A DNA stretch of 64,000 nucleotides from Ananas comosus (lineage: Eukaryota; Streptophyta; Magnoliopsida; Poales; Bromeliaceae): positions 27,309 through 91,308 of the forward strand of contig NW_017893372.1 in assembly GCF_001540865.1 (NCBI RefSeq), given 5' to 3'. This document shows positions 1 to 12,032 of this stretch, piece after piece. Every line of letters starts with the position of its first letter. Positions within the stretch are counted from its first letter, which is position 1. The notes beneath the pieces are model-generated. The model was given only the letters and a program-made list of their open reading frames with translations. It had not been told where the DNA came from and did no database searches. The translations under genes were made by a program, and so were the position numbers.

Positions 1-293
1 CGGGTTCGCTGGGAAGTGTTCTGTGTACCGGTACACGAGCTTGTACCGGTACAGCCATCAACCCAGTACCGGTACAGCAAGCAATCCCGTACCGGTACAC
101 GGCCAGCTGATGACTACCCGAGAGCTGACCAAAAATCCGACTTTTCGGATTTTGGTGCCAAGCTTAAAACCTCCATTCTCGGGGCTCGAACCATAGGTCG
201 GAATACTGTCAACGACCCACCAAAAAGTCTGGAAAAGCTCATAACACAATCAATCACTCGAACCCCGCAATTTGCAAGGTGCAGTGCGTTACA
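1..293 (-). mobile_element. Partial LTR of family A (A'), 5' end
   Basis: Read on the minus strand from 293, this matches the first part of the A solo LTRs at 1743 and 11676: a TGTAAC start, the stretch after 'ctttgcaaattgcggggttcgag', then 'ctggtgggtcgttga', then an array of GTACCGGTAC palindromes (18-108). It runs off the left edge. It interrupts LTR G, whose sequence resumes at 294. Confidence 0.75.
18..108. repeat. Array of GTACCGGTAC palindromes (LTR A')
   Basis: Five near-perfect copies of the palindrome TGTACCGGTACA, or its core, lie within about 90 bp, separated by unrelated spacers. The array matches those at 1963-2100 and 11869-12032 in the other A LTRs. Confidence 0.85.
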
Positions 294-824
294 AGTATGC
301 TCAAGAAAGGACATAGACATAGAAAGAGATCCGATGTTTCCGGATAGCACCCCCCACCTTTATGTGTCACAAGGATGCCACGGTTCCGATTTCACGATTT
401 TTGGGCTCGTTCGCCGCGAGCTACGGCAATCTGTACTATTTCAGCTTGTTTTCTTAATATCTTCGCGCACGCTCATCGTATCGCCGAACCGAGTGCACTG
501 ATGCGTTCGTAGACCTACCAATTAGGTTAAAATGAGATCAAATCCAAGTTTGAACCAAAAAATCACAAAACCCTAAATATAGGTCCCTTAACAAAGTCAT
601 CTTCCCCAACATAGGTCCTTAAACATGAGAAACTTGGGGAAAGCACTCTAATTCATCTCCTAGAAGTATACTAGAAGGAAAAATCCAAACCCTAGCTCAA
701 AACCTATGAGAACTCACCTTGGGAGTCCAAAACCTTCCTTCAAAACCTTGATCTAGCTTGCTCTTCACCTTGGAGAGCTTCTTCTCCAAGCTTTTCTCCT
801 CCAAACCCTCATTGGTCCAAGCCC

Positions 825-825
825 T

Positions 826-856
<31 letters not shown>

Positions 857-886
857 AAGGATTTTTAGAGAGAGAGAGAGAGAGAA
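825..886. repeat. (GA)n microsatellite in LTR G
   Basis: Two runs of GA dinucleotides separated by 'agagaaggattttt'. In the minus-strand LTR this is a CT-rich tract just after the TATA-like box, where a 5' leader is expected. Confidence 0.9.
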
Positions 887-1022
887 GGTTTGTGTTTGGG
901 TGTGAGGGAAATAAGAGCTAACCCTAACCCTCACCCATATACAATCATCTCATGTAACATTTGCACTTAAACCCATCTCAATTTCATTTTTGCAACCAGC
1001 CCTTACTAGGCATTTTCAAGTT

Positions 1023-1235
1023 CGGGGACCGGTCTCTCCCCTTCAGGGATCGGTTCCCGAGAGCTACCTTGCACTCTGCGCAGAAGGGGACCGGTCTCTC
1101 CCCGATGAAACCGGTCTCGGGGGACCGGTCTCTCACCTAGGGACCGGTTCCCGAGAGCTCAGTTTCTAGGATTTAGCCGATTTTTCCCTCTGCTTGGCTG
1201 ATCCACGTTTGGGAACCGGTCTCTTACCCAAGGGA
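1023..1235. repeat. Array of GGGACCGGTCCC-type palindromes (LTR G)
   Basis: About six copies of a degenerate palindrome centred on ACCGGT occur in the forms GGGACCGGTCTC and GGGACCGGTTCCCGAGAG. They are spaced 15-35 bp apart and lie upstream of the TATA-like box on the minus strand. Confidence 0.85.
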
Positions 1236-1415
1236 CTGGTCCCCGAGAGTAAAAATTCTGGGAATTTTCCAGATTTGCAGTTTTACTCTCTCGGGTCCCT
1301 TTATACTTCATATATAGACTCCAATGCACTTTTAGCCTATAGTAACTCATTCCTTTCCGCGTTCCGCTCATTTCGATGGGACTCGGCACAACTTACGGGG
1401 AGGTGTTATGTTACA

Positions 1416-1742
1416 AGATCAAACTTCTTAAAAGTCATGAGGGCCGCTAAGGCTCGCTCCCTCTCCGCCACAATCTCTGGGCCAACAGGAGTCGAATCAC
1501 TCGACCCCAACGGAATCGCCTCCGTTGCAACTCCCGGCTGTCCTCGACCAGCCGCAACTGGTGCTGCCCCAGCCGATCCACAGTTTTCTGGAGTCGTTCC
1601 ATTCGCTCATCCTGGCGCATGGCAGCCTCCTGCTGTCGCTGCACCATATCAGCTTGTTGCCTCATCACTCCTACGAGTGTGGCCAATTGATCACGAAACT
1701 CCGAGTCTCCGCTTGCGTCGGTTTGCTCAGGGACACTACTTG
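1416..1742 (-). pseudogene. gag N-terminal fragment of element C
   Basis: Minus-strand reading gives a coiled-coil-like, Gln/Arg-rich peptide (EFRDQLATLVGVMRQQADMV and onward) that aligns by eye with the start of the gag proteins at 17645 (+) and 33776 (-), which have ELRAQ..A.VG..QRQED at the same place. Gag is the structural capsid protein of LTR retrotransposons. The fragment is cut on its N-terminal side by solo LTR A (1743) and on its C-terminal side by LTR G (1415). No start codon in frame is visible in the continuation beyond 4367. It is non-functional. Confidence 0.7.
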
Positions 1743-1962
1743 TGTAACACACTGGACCTTTGCAAATTGCGAGGTCCGAGCGATTGGCCGTGTTCTGAAT
1801 TTTTCCAGACTTTCTGGTGGGTCGTTGATAGTGTTCCGACCTATGGCTCGCATCCCGAGAATTGTAGTATTTTATGTAGCGCTAAGCTCACTAAAGAGTT
1901 GGACTTAGCCTACCCTCGGATTGCATTCTGCACGAGGTGTAACCGGTGACAGGTCGATGGTT

Positions 1963-2100
1963 GTACCGGTACACATTTTGTACCGGTACACCCTTGATGG
2001 TCGTACCGGTACACTTGTGGCAGATTTCAAACCCGAGCCTCGGGTTTGCGTTTTCGTAGGATGTGTACCGGTACACCTTTCTCGGTACCGCTACACTTTG
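1963..2100. repeat. Array of TGTACCGGTACA palindromes (LTR A copy 1)
   Basis: Five copies of the 12-bp palindrome or one-base variants occur, including 'tgtaccggtaca' twice near 1970-1995, 'gtaccggtacac' near 2005, 'gtgtaccggtacac' near 2065 and 'ggtaccgctacac' near 2085. Confidence 0.88.
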
Positions 2101-3916
2101 GCAGAATCTGGAGCAGTTGAACTGCAGGGGTTTGTTCGCAATTGTGGCATCTCTATTAGTACCCCCACGCTCTAGAGTCTTTCCTGAGCTTGGCACCAGC
2201 AAGGAGGAGGTAAGGGACTCTCCACACCTCTCATTCCTTTTCCTTGATTTTGCTTGGATTTTTAGAGTTTAAACACCTCTTTTTGCTCCTTTTTGGGTAT
2301 GGAGGCTTTTCTACCATTAGAGCTTGACTTGGAGCTAGTGGAGTTTGATCTTGGAATTTAAAGGGTTAGAACCTTGATTGAAGCTTCTAAGAGTTTAGTA
2401 ACTCCCTTCTCTCCTCTAGATTTTGGTTTGAAGCTTTATACTATGAAACCTAGATTGGAGATTTAGGGCTTATTTTGGGCGTTTTGATTTTAGGCTTTGG
2501 AGCTTGATTGATTGGATTAGAACCTCCTCTAGGATAGATTGGAAGGGATTTAGCTCTCTTTTGGAGCTTGAGAGAGATTTTCCACTCATATTAGTGAGTT
2601 TAGCCTTTTGCTAAAATTGTTAAAGTTTGATCTTATAAGATGATCGTAATGCCTTGTATCTTGTCGCTCATTACTTTTAGGGTAATTTGAGACTCGGGGA
2701 CAACTTTGTTCGGCGAATCGAGACCCTACGCGACGTTCGGTGGGTTTGACCTAGCTACATATGAGAAATTCTCATATATGGTTATTTACGTTCCGTAAAT
2801 TGAAAAAGTATGCATGTTCATATCAAATATATTTATTATGATTTTAGAATGCTTAAAATGCATATGTCATATATGATGAAATTTTGGACCTCTATGTAGT
2901 AGAGAGAGTTGCTTGGAGATCCTTGTTGCATTTGGCATTCTCTATGAGGCTTGTTTCATGCTTCTATAGTATAAATGAGTTCGGATTCATGCATTTAAAC
3001 TTGAGGTTACTGTGACATGGAAGAGACAAATTGCCATTTAGAAGGTATGAACTAGAGAGCTAATGTCATAAAGCGGCATTGAGCTCGGGACATGTGAGAA
3101 CCTAGTGATAGGGCCATTGAGGGATTTGGAATACATATTGAACATCAAATTGCTTAATGTCATCAAGGGGCCTAGGCGTAGCAAATGCTAAAACTTCACA
3201 TTGTGACTTAGACTAGATCTTCGGGATCTAGTTATGATACCATGTTAGAGACATGAGGATTGGATATTTGAAACTTGGACTATGCTTGCTGCCATTTGTG
3301 CTCATTTCGCCACATGCTTGTGAGGGTCGCTCCTACAAGCCGGCACTCCGGAGTTAGCCTACGCGATACGTTGCTCGTGCGGTATTGAGAAAGCCTACGG
3401 GGTCGAGTGGGACAGACACATTCCAAGAGTAGGGATGTCGGGCTACCACAGACACTTAGGCGACAAGCTGGACTACCTTGAGTAGGTCCTTAAATTGGAA
3501 AGGAAATCGACACGGTGTTTAATTGGACTATCACTACATAGATAGGATTAGTAGTTGGATTACTTGGACACCTTACGATATAGCATTAGTACATTTAGTA
3601 CACTTGCCGGTTTCATTATTGCTCGTATGTACTCGTTGTTTGGGTAGAGTTTACCCTTATGCATTGACATATGGCATCGTGAGGTTTACTTTGCTTTTTA
3701 TGTTGAGACTATTAGTATGCATCGGATATATTACCTTATGATAGCGTAGATGTACATTACCATGACATCATGCTTATTGGAGACAAGTAGTATAGCATTT
3801 CATTCATACTTTCTTTCAGCAGTTTTCGTGTGCGCTATTTATTGCTATTATTATTGCATTTACCCCTTTTCTTTTGGCCTAGTGGTGCATTGACTGAGGT
3901 CAGTAATTGCCACTGG

Positions 3917-3936
3917 GAACTATAATATTATAGTTC
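3917..3936. other. Perfect 20-bp palindrome (LTR A hairpin)
   Basis: GAACTATAATATTATAGTTC is a perfect inverted repeat, preceded by CACTGG and followed by TCATG. The same GAACTA...TAGTTC hairpin recurs in LTR families B, D, E and H. Confidence 0.85.
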
Positions 3937-4366
3937 TCATGCCCTCTTTTTCTCGATGTTTTACAGAGCCTTCACTCAGGGTGAGGCGAAGGATCGCGGG
4001 AAGGGAGTTGCTTCGGCTAGCTTCCTTCGAAGACGAGTTGCTAGGGTGTCTACCTCTCGATTTTTATTTCCTTTGCGAGAGGTTGAGAGTTCTACCAGTG
4101 TATAGAGACCACAGTTTTTGTACTTTTGAGAACAGATATTGTACTACTTTATGATTTCTTTTATTGTCTAGCCTTACTTCTTTACCTTTGTGTAGATGAT
4201 AGAACTTTACTCGCTTTGATATCATTAGATGCTATTATTTCGTTTCTTCTATTTGTTCTATCTGCTTGCTTTTACTTCCGCTTTTATTGTAGACGCCTTA
4301 TATGTGTAGACATATGGCGGGTCTGGGCAGCTACCCGGGAGGGCCTCCGCCGTCCCGGGCGTGACA

Positions 4367-4598
4367 CTTGTCCCCTCCCGACCGATATAGACGAAGATCG
4401 TCTATGTGGTGCATCGCTTTCTGAAACAGATAACTCGGTTAGCTCTCGACCAACTTCGGTTGAACACGAGACCACTAACACCGACTCAAAAGCCAATCAG
4501 GCGAAAGTCAACACAGGACGTCTATTCTCGTCACTCGGCTTCATGTTGTGCGCCACAACATAAACACACTCGGTCGAGAATAAAATCATACCTTGAGG
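4367..4598 (-). mobile_element. Element C internal leader, segment between insertions A and B
   Basis: This non-coding segment is the untranslated leader of element C on the minus strand. It resembles the leader of the right D element near 33840-33950 (shared text 'aggcgaaagtca', 'gaacacac', 'gagaat', 'accttgag'). The leader resumes at 7043 after solo LTR B. It has no stable reading frame. Confidence 0.6.
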
Positions 4599-4766
4599 TG
4601 TAACACTCCACATCCCTCGTAAGTCGTGCCGAGTTCCGTCAAAACGAGCGGAACCGGAATTGAACGAGTTAAAGTGGACCCTAAGTGCATTGGAGTTCAT
4701 AAACGGAGCAAAAAGGGACCCCGAGAGCAAATTTGAAAATCTGGCTAAGTCCCAGATTTTGAGCTC

Positions 4767-4980
4767 TCGGGGACCGGTCCCTGAAGAGAGACCGGTCCCC
4801 GTGCGCGTAGCCGCCAGGAATCCTGAGGCATCCGGTCCCTGTGTGAGACCGGTCCTCGGAGACCGTCCCTGACGGGCAACCGTCCCTCGCTGCGTAACCA
4901 GCCGAAAATTCGAAAAATTTGGCTAATTCTGGAAAACCCCGTTGGGGGAACCGGTCCCTGTCGGGAGACCGTCCCAAGGC
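4767..4980. repeat. Array of GGGACCGGTCCC-type palindromes (LTR B copy 1)
   Basis: Repeated 'ggggaccggtccctgaagagagaccggtcccc' type units, with several arms decayed to 'gaccgtccc'. The array ends roughly 70 bp before the TATA-like box at 5051. Confidence 0.85.
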
Positions 4981-5050
4981 GAAAACGCCCAGTCCTGGGC
5001 AGTTCAAGTGGAAACAAGTGGAGGGGCTTAAGTGCAATTATTACAACAAC

Positions 5051-5060
5051 TTTATATGGG
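5051..5060 (+). promoter_or_regulatory. TATA-like box of LTR B
   Basis: 'tttatatggg' is followed by a CT-rich tract typical of a plant 5' leader. The reverse copy of the LTR has the matching 'ccatataaag' near 14499. It is a probable Pol II core promoter of the LTR, judged on position and sequence only. Confidence 0.5.
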
Positions 5061-7042
5061 CCATCCCCTCTCTCCTACAGCCATTTCTCTCCTCCTCTCT
5101 TATTTTCTCTCTTTCTCTCTCTAGAACTCCTCTAGAACTTGAGAAGAAGAAGAAGAACTTGGGAAGAAGGTGATTTTGGTGCCTTGGAGTTCTAGGACTC
5201 TCCAACAAGAAGAATACTTGGTGGAGCTTGGACTAGAGGTAAGTTTTTGTAAGGTTTTCCTCTAGGTTTGAATTTTGTTAAGAGATTTGGAGCTTTGTGC
5301 TCCTTAGAGGTTTAGAAGCCTCTTTTGACGACGCATGAATACAATGGAACCCATGAGAGCTCAAGGTGCCTCATCATGGTGAATCCTTGGAAGTAATGTT
5401 TAGGAGCCCTAAGGTTGGTACCAAAGGTCTAGAAACTTAGTTAGGATGCTTCTTAGATGAATGCCTTATGCTATTCCTTGCGTAAGGGTTGGATCGGATT
5501 CAGGGAAAACCTAAATGGCAATATTAGGGCTTGAATTTGGGGTTTTTGCCCTAGGATTTTTCGGGACAAATTGACCCCGTAGAAACCTAATTGGGGGGCC
5601 CTTAAACAAGTTGGACAACTTCGTTTAATATTTCGAAAATGTAGAATATAGTTCATTGTACAAAAAGCCTAAATATGGACACTATTTTGATTATACGGCG
5701 TGGAATCGGCTTTCGTAAAGTGCGGGGCCTTAATATTCTAACACCCACACGACCAATAGAGTGGGGCTGCACGCCGGATCGTTGGATTCCCCTCTATGTC
5801 TATTTCCTATTCTTGAGCATATACATATACCCATTCATGCATAGTAGGGTAGCTACATGTGGAACTTGGTTTGACTTCATTTGTATGCTCTCTAACGTCT
5901 TGAACATAGAGAATGATACAACCAAAATGGACATTGTGATTGAGACCCTCAATGTGTGAATGTAAGAATGGACTTGGACATTAGTAAAAAGCGGTGTCAT
6001 TGACATATAAACAAGAATTGCATTGAGAGATGACCGTTGATTATAGTTTGACCCGTAATGACATTGGTCGAAGATAAAGCCTTGAGATGTGCAAGAATAA
6101 ATAGGGTAGAGACCTATTGTGATATTGGCATTGTGACTAATGGCATCTGATTCCTCAAGTTAGGATTAAATCGATACTCACCTTTCGTCTTGGCTTGAGG
6201 GAGGTCGCCTCCCTCAGCGGGCGCTCCGAGTTGGTCACTCACTGGGCGGGGAAAGTCCCACCAGTTGATGGTCCCTAGGAGGTTAGAGTCCCCCGTTATT
6301 AAGGGATTTTTGGGTTGTGAGTTATTGGGGTTAACAGAGTTAACCGGTAAGATTGGTAACGAGCCCAAAGTTTGATTATGATTGGAGCATGCATGCATTT
6401 CCATTTTCGCATTGAAATTGTATATCTACTGACTCTTTCTTGCAGGCATAGTATTAGTTGCATTAGTAATGTTACTTTTTCTTCCTTTGATAATACTTAT
6501 GACTGGATAGACCTATGTGGTAAGTCGGCGGGGTTCGGATGCCGAGCCCACTGGAAACTCGTTGTAGTTCTCACACACTAACCCTAGCAGGTCCATAGTA
6601 CCTGAGCAGGGCGGCGGAGGACGCAGCAGGGTTTGGCGCCGTAGGTAGCGCCACCGGGACTTAGCATTTTGTAGTCATTCCCTTTTTTATATCATGTATC
6701 AACTTTATTTTGTGATTAGAAAATGAAAATGTAAACAATCATGTATTTGGTGGATGACTAAATGTAAAAAGAGATGATGGTTAATGGAATGTAATAACTT
6801 TGTTTATCTTGAATTTGGTTTAAAAGAATCAAAATATCATGTGTGTTTTATATTTAGCTTAGAAGCTTTCGCTTCCGTTGTTGCTTGCTCCTCGAGCAAG
6901 CCTTGTATTTATATCTGCAATTCTCTTGTAATTGCTTAATTAACGTGTTGTTAGAGCCTTGGGCGGACAGGGAGGCTCTGTCCGTTCGGCGTCTGTTGAC
7001 GTGACCCGAACCCGACCAAATTGTGGGGATTGGGGCGTGACA

Positions 7043-7237
7043 TTGAGTCCTGCCTCTAACTTACGTTTATAGAGGTAATGACACGACCCAATCCAATTTA
7101 CCTTTCGCCACGTGTCGCAAGTTCTCATCTCTCACGAGCCTTATTCTCCTACGGTTTCACTATCCAGGGGTCTCCTAGGTCTGTCTAAACCGTTCGCGTC
7201 CCATTCTCTAATTTATGCTCTGATACCATCTTTATTC
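7043..7237 (-). mobile_element. Element C internal leader, next to the primer-binding site
   Basis: Leader of minus-strand element C between solo LTR B and the C LTR. The segment next to the LTR holds the primer-binding site (7217-7228). Confidence 0.65.
7217..7228 (-). other. Primer-binding site of element C
   Basis: GCTCTGATACCA on the plus strand is TGGTATCAGAGC on the minus strand, the standard primer-binding site complementary to initiator tRNA-Met in plant LTR elements. It lies 9 bp inside the LTR end at 7238 and sets the element's orientation as minus. Confidence 0.85.
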
Positions 7238-7859
7238 TGTCACGCCCGGCGACCACCGCCAATTTGGACCAGGTCGTGCGCCGACGACAGCCGCCGAACG
7301 GACCGGGTTTTCCCTGTACGCGGACAGAGTCTCCCCCTGTACTTCTAGGCGTCGCAATCAAAAACAATATACAAATGTTCCAACTAGAACGGATATCAAT
7401 CCAGATTGCATAAGGAAGTATCAAATACATAAAACTTCTAGCTATTACAGCATTATCATTTCATACAACATTTTTCTTAACATTTGCTTAACTTCCAATA
7501 CAATCACATTATACATTTATACAAGTTGGTTGATTCATTCTATCTAACCCTAGGCCTTGCTGACTCGGGTAACTGCTAGCTCTGTCCGTGTAGGGCGCTA
7601 TCTGCGAGCTACGGCCCTCGCCTTCGCCGCCGGCCCGCACACAGTATAACCTGAAACACCCCAAAACAATGTGGGGTGAGAACCAACTCCATGGTTTCCA
7701 TGGGTACGGCCACGCCAAGGGAAAAGTCTCGAACGATAAGGTCCCGAGGAGGCACTGCAACACCTGTAGTTCAACAATATACAATAGATATATATATTCA
7801 ATTGAAATACATGCCATGCCTCACGATATACGATATGAAAATCATGTAACTCTATGCAA

Positions 7860-8880
7860 CAACTAGTAGATCAAACGATTCTACACTCTACTTGGCTACT
7901 TTTAGCTCATATCTTTACTCTAAGGTTCTATTACCTTAGGATCTCAACTCAGTCCACTGGCTTCTAAGGTCTCTATTACCTTAGCTTAAGCCTCTATCTC
8001 TAGCTCATGAGGGTTCCTCTACCCTATTGAAGCTAACCACCCAACTCGACTCCGAGCCAATCATCCGCGGATAGCCCGCGCACTGGCTGCTCATCAGCCT
8101 ACCGCCCCCTCTCTGTCTAAGCCTCCTAGCGGCGAAGTCGTCGCACAAGCTAAGCACGGCTCAAGTCGCATGACTTGACCATCTGGCGGCGATCACGTTG
8201 CTCTTACCCAGCGTGAGCTCGAGACATGACACACCGTCTGGCGGCGAACGGATCGCACCACACCCAACAACGGTACATGTCAGACTTAGCCACTTGGAAG
8301 CACCCGCATCGTACTTACCTAGCATGGATTCAGTTTGCTCTGGCGGTCTGATCCTCAAATGGCTTAACCATCCAGCAGAGAAATCGTCGCACAAACGCCA
8401 CGACAATGGTTCAAGCCCCGAGCGGTGATCTCCATGTGATCGCCCCCAATCCTCCCTCGGTATCAACCTCGACGGCGAAGTCGTCGCACACGCCTTAGCT
8501 CGATACCAGGGTCATCACAAGTCCTGGGATTCCGGAATCCACTTTCTATAGGTCGAGGGTCCATAGCCAACCCTACGCTGTCGACTTATCTCATCCTAGT
8601 GGCTAGTACCACTATACTCAACAACCTAGGTTTCAACACTCTAGGTTCTATGTTCACATCACATAACCTAGACACAACCTCTACGTTCTCGTCATCTTTA
8701 CCTAGATGTCCACTTCTAGGTTTACTAGATCGACCTATGTTTACTAACACTAGGTTCGATGCCACACCTAGACTTGTTCGACTCTAGGTTCACTTGTTCA
8801 ACCTATGTTCTTTAACACTAGGTTAGGTGCCACTCGATCTAGTTGACATCCTAGTTGTCCAATCGAGTATCTCATGTCAA
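7860..8880. repeat. Degenerate CTAGGT/ACCTAG-rich region in LTR C
   Basis: Short units such as 'ctctaggttc', 'cctaggttc' and 'acctagac' recur irregularly, alongside several 'ggcgaagtcgtcgcac' units (8130, 8240, 8385, 8475). It looks like decayed minisatellite within the LTR. No gene is supported here. Confidence 0.6.
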
Positions 8881-9614
8881 TCAACTCTACTCAAACTAGA
8901 GTTATCATCTAGTTTACGTGCATATATATATATAACATTATTTATATGCATCCACTTAGCATCTTTATCTATGCATTATTATTAACATGCATTCTTTACT
9001 TGTTCTTGTCTACATGCATCAACATGATTACTTGCTTAGACATAAAGGGCGACCTAGTCTCTTCGGTAAGCACAACCCACCTTAGTTAGCTTTCTGATTG
9101 CTTGTCGACACTTGCAATCGGCCTCCCGCGGCACTCGGCACCCGTTTGGGCCCGATCTCACAGTTGCTCCCCAAGAGCGCGTCGCTTTGCCGTTTCAAGT
9201 GCTAAAGGTCTTCGTCTTGCTGCTACGGTGCTCGGGACCCAATTTCACGATTTATGGACGTCGCCTCGGCCTCCCAGGCGGAAACGAAGCTCCAAGCGTC
9301 CGTTTCTTCAATATCTTTGCAACGGCTTGTCGGATTGCCGAACCGACTCTGCCAACGTGTTTCGTTACCTACCAATTAGGTTTACGAAGGGTCAAATGAG
9401 ATCAAACTCATCTATTTACAAAAACCCTCTTTGGATGCCTTAGAATGCTATTACTACAAAATCCACCAAATCGATCTATGAAATAGGAAAAATCCATCTA
9501 AATAGCATGCTAGGGTTCCCCTCAAACCCACTTTAGAGATCAAAAAACCTATCTCTAAAGATCTACCATGAGAGGGCTTTAAGCTTACCTCTCTAGGCTT
9601 GCTCCAAAGGCAAG

Positions 9615-9802
9615 AAGAAGATGAAGAGGATGATGATGATGATGATCCTCTTCTTCTCTCTATCTCCTCCTTTTCTTCTTCTCTTTTCCTTTCTTTCTTT
9701 TCCTTCCTTTCTTCTTCCCCCTTTTCCTCTTCTACGAACGAAGAGAGAGAGAGACAGTGAGGGAGAGTGTGAGGGAGTGAGAGAAAGAGAGAGAGAAAGA
9801 CC
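9615..9802. repeat. Simple-sequence tract (GAT)n, (CTTCTT)n, (GA)n in LTR C
   Basis: Runs of 'gatgatgatgat', then CT/TTC-rich, then GA-rich sequence. Predicted peptides over it are low-complexity artefacts. Confidence 0.85.
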
Positions 9803-11868
9803 TCTCTAATAATGTCACGCCCCAATCCAAGCCAATTTGGTCGGGTTCGGGTCACGTCAACAGACGCCGAACGGACAGGGCCTCCCCTGTCCGCCCAAGG
9901 CTCTAACAACAGGTATAAAGTGGCAATAAACGAGAGAATTGCATATAAAATACAAGGCTTGCTCGAGGGCAAGCAACAACGGAAGCGAAAGCTCTAAGCT
10001 AAATATACATCACACATGATATTTGATTCCATTTAAACCAAATTCAAGTAAACAAGGCTACTACATTCCATTCAACCATCATATCTTTTACATTTAGTCA
10101 TCCTCCAAATACATGATTATTACACTTTTCATACTTAAATCAACAGAATAAAGTTGATACATGTATAACAAAAGGGAATGACTACAAAATGCATAAAGTC
10201 CCGGTGGCCGCTACCTACTGCGCCAAACCCTTGCCTCGGTCCTCCGCCGCCCCGCTCGTACTAGGACCTGTAGGGTTAGTGGTGTGAGAACTACAACGAA
10301 GTTCCCAGTGGGCTCGGCATCCGACCTCGCCGACTTACCCACTAGGTCTATCCAGGCATAAGTATTTCAAAGGAAGAAAAGTAACCATTACTAATGCAAC
10401 TAATACTATGCCTGCAAGAAAGAAGTCAGTAGATATACAATTTCAAGGCGGTAATGGAAATGCATGCATGCTTCAATCATAATCAAGCTTTGGCTCTTAC
10501 CCAATCTTACCGGTTAACTCTGTTAACCCCAATAACTCACAACCCAAAATCCCTTAATAACGGGGGACTCGAACCTCCCTAGGGACCGTCAACTGGTGGG
10601 ACTTTACCACGCCCAGTGGTGACCAACTCCGGAGCGCACCGCTCGAGGGGGAGCGACCTCCCTCAAGCCAAGACGAAATGTGAGTATCGATCTAATCCTC
10701 AACTTGAGGACTCATAGCCATTAGTCACAATGCCAATGTCATGATGGGTCTCTACCTTTTCATTCTTGCCACTCTCAAGGCTTTATCTTTGACAATGTCA
10801 ATATGGGTTAAACTATATTCAACGGTTCATCTCTCAATGCAATTCTTGTTTCTATGTCAATGACACCCTTGTTTTCTAATATCCAAGTCCATTCTCGCAT
10901 TCACACAACTTGAGGGTCCAAACACACATGTCCATTTTGGTTCTATCATTCTCTATGTTCAACTACGTTAGAAGCATATAAATGAAGTCAAACCAAGTTC
11001 CATATGTAGCTACCCTACTATGCATCAATGGGTATATATATATATCATATATGCTCACGAATAGAGAAAACAGACATAGAAGGGAATCCAACGATTCCGG
11101 CGTGCACCCCCCACCTCTATTAGTTGTGTGGGTGTAGATTACGGAAGCTCCCGCACTTTACGAAATCCGATTCCGGCCCTATAATCAAAATAATGCCATA
11201 TTAGGCCTTTTTGTACATGAACTTTGTTCTAACATTTTCGTAATGCTAAACGGAGTTGTCCAACGTGTTTAGGGTACCCCCAATTAGGTTTCTACGTGGT
11301 CAATTTGTCCCCGAAAAATCCTAGGGCAAAAGCCCCAAATCCAAGCCCTAACATTGCCATTTAGGGTTTCCCCTTGAATTGATCTCAACCCTAAGCAAAT
11401 GGTAGCTTAGATTCACTTAGGAAGCATTCTAATAAGGTTTCCAAGCTTTTGGAACCAACCCTAAGGCTTCTAACCCAACTTCCAAGGATTCACCATGAGA
11501 GCACCTTGAGCTCTCATGGGTACCTTGTCGTTCATGGCTCAAAAGAGCTCCTAAAACCTCTAAGGAGCACAAAGCTCCAAATCTCTTAACCAAAATCCAA
11601 ACTCTAGAGGAAAACCTTACAAAACTTACCTCTAGTCCAAGCTCCACCAAGATTCTTCTTGTTGGAGAGCTCCTATGTAACACACTGGACCTTTGCAAAT
11701 TGCGGGGTTCGAGTGTTTGGACAGTGCCCCGAGTTTTTCCAGACTTTCTGGTGGGTCGTTGACAGTGTTCCGACCTATGGCTCGCATCCCGAGAATTGTA
11801 GTATTTTATGTAGCGCTAAGGTCACTAAAAAGTTGGACTTAGCCTATCCTCGGATTGCTTCCAGCACA

Positions 11869-12032
11869 AGGTGTACCGGTACACTTGTGATGGCTGTACC
11901 GGTACACACTTTGTACCGGTACGCGCTTGATGGTTGTACCGGTACACTTGTGGCAGATTACAAACCCGAGCCTCGGGTTTGCGTTTTCGTAGGATGTGTA
12001 CCGGTACACTTTCCCGTGTACCGGTACACTTT
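11869..12032. repeat. Array of TGTACCGGTACA palindromes (LTR A copy 2)
   Basis: Six copies of the 12-bp palindrome or close variants lie in 164 bp. Most are exact, better preserved than in copy 1. Confidence 0.9.

Larger units (their letters stand above)
294..1415 (-). mobile_element. LTR G (Ty3/gypsy type), truncated by LTR A'
   Basis: On the minus strand the LTR begins at 1415 with TGTAACATAACACC and an opening similar to family B (GTAAGT-GTGCCGAGT). It contains an ACCGGT palindrome array (1023-1235), a TATA-like 'gtatatggg' around 937-947, and a GA-rich tract (825-886). It sits directly in the gag of element C, with no polypurine tract, so it is a separate insertion and not C's own 3' LTR. 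The far end is outside the window or removed by A'. Confidence 0.65.
1743..4366 (+). mobile_element. Solo LTR, family A, copy 1
   Basis: It starts TGTAACACACTGG and ends GGGCGTGACA, about 2.62 kb, and is collinear with the copy at 11676-14354. Flanks share CTTG (ACTTG if the last A of the LTR is counted), a likely short target-site duplication. No internal region or second LTR follows: both flanks are gag or leader of element C. The LTR carries a TGTACCGGTACA array near its start, a hairpin at 3917-3936 and no convincing coding sequence. Confidence 0.85.
4599..7042 (+). mobile_element. Solo LTR, family B, copy 1
   Basis: It starts TGTAACACTCCAC and ends TGGGGCGTGACA, 2.44 kb. TTGAG lies at 4593-4597 and again at 7043-7047, with one unmatched G before the left end. 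The leader of element C continues across it. Contents: ACCGGT palindrome array (4767-4980), TATA-like box (5051-5060), CT-rich leader, the B version of the conserved hairpin (6551-6572), and a terminal domain with GGACAG..CTGTCCGTTCGGCG. The reverse copy at 9813-14971 matches it throughout. No protein is encoded. Confidence 0.85.

Noticed and set aside
1194..1949. 251-codon plus-strand frame
   Set aside because: It crosses LTR G, the gag fragment (which is coded on the other strand) and the start of solo LTR A; an accidental fusion of three elements.
9454..9972. 172-codon minus-strand frame with a poly-Ser run
   Set aside because: It spans the (GAT)n/(CTT)n tract and the junction between LTR C and solo LTR B, so it cannot be an ancestral gene.
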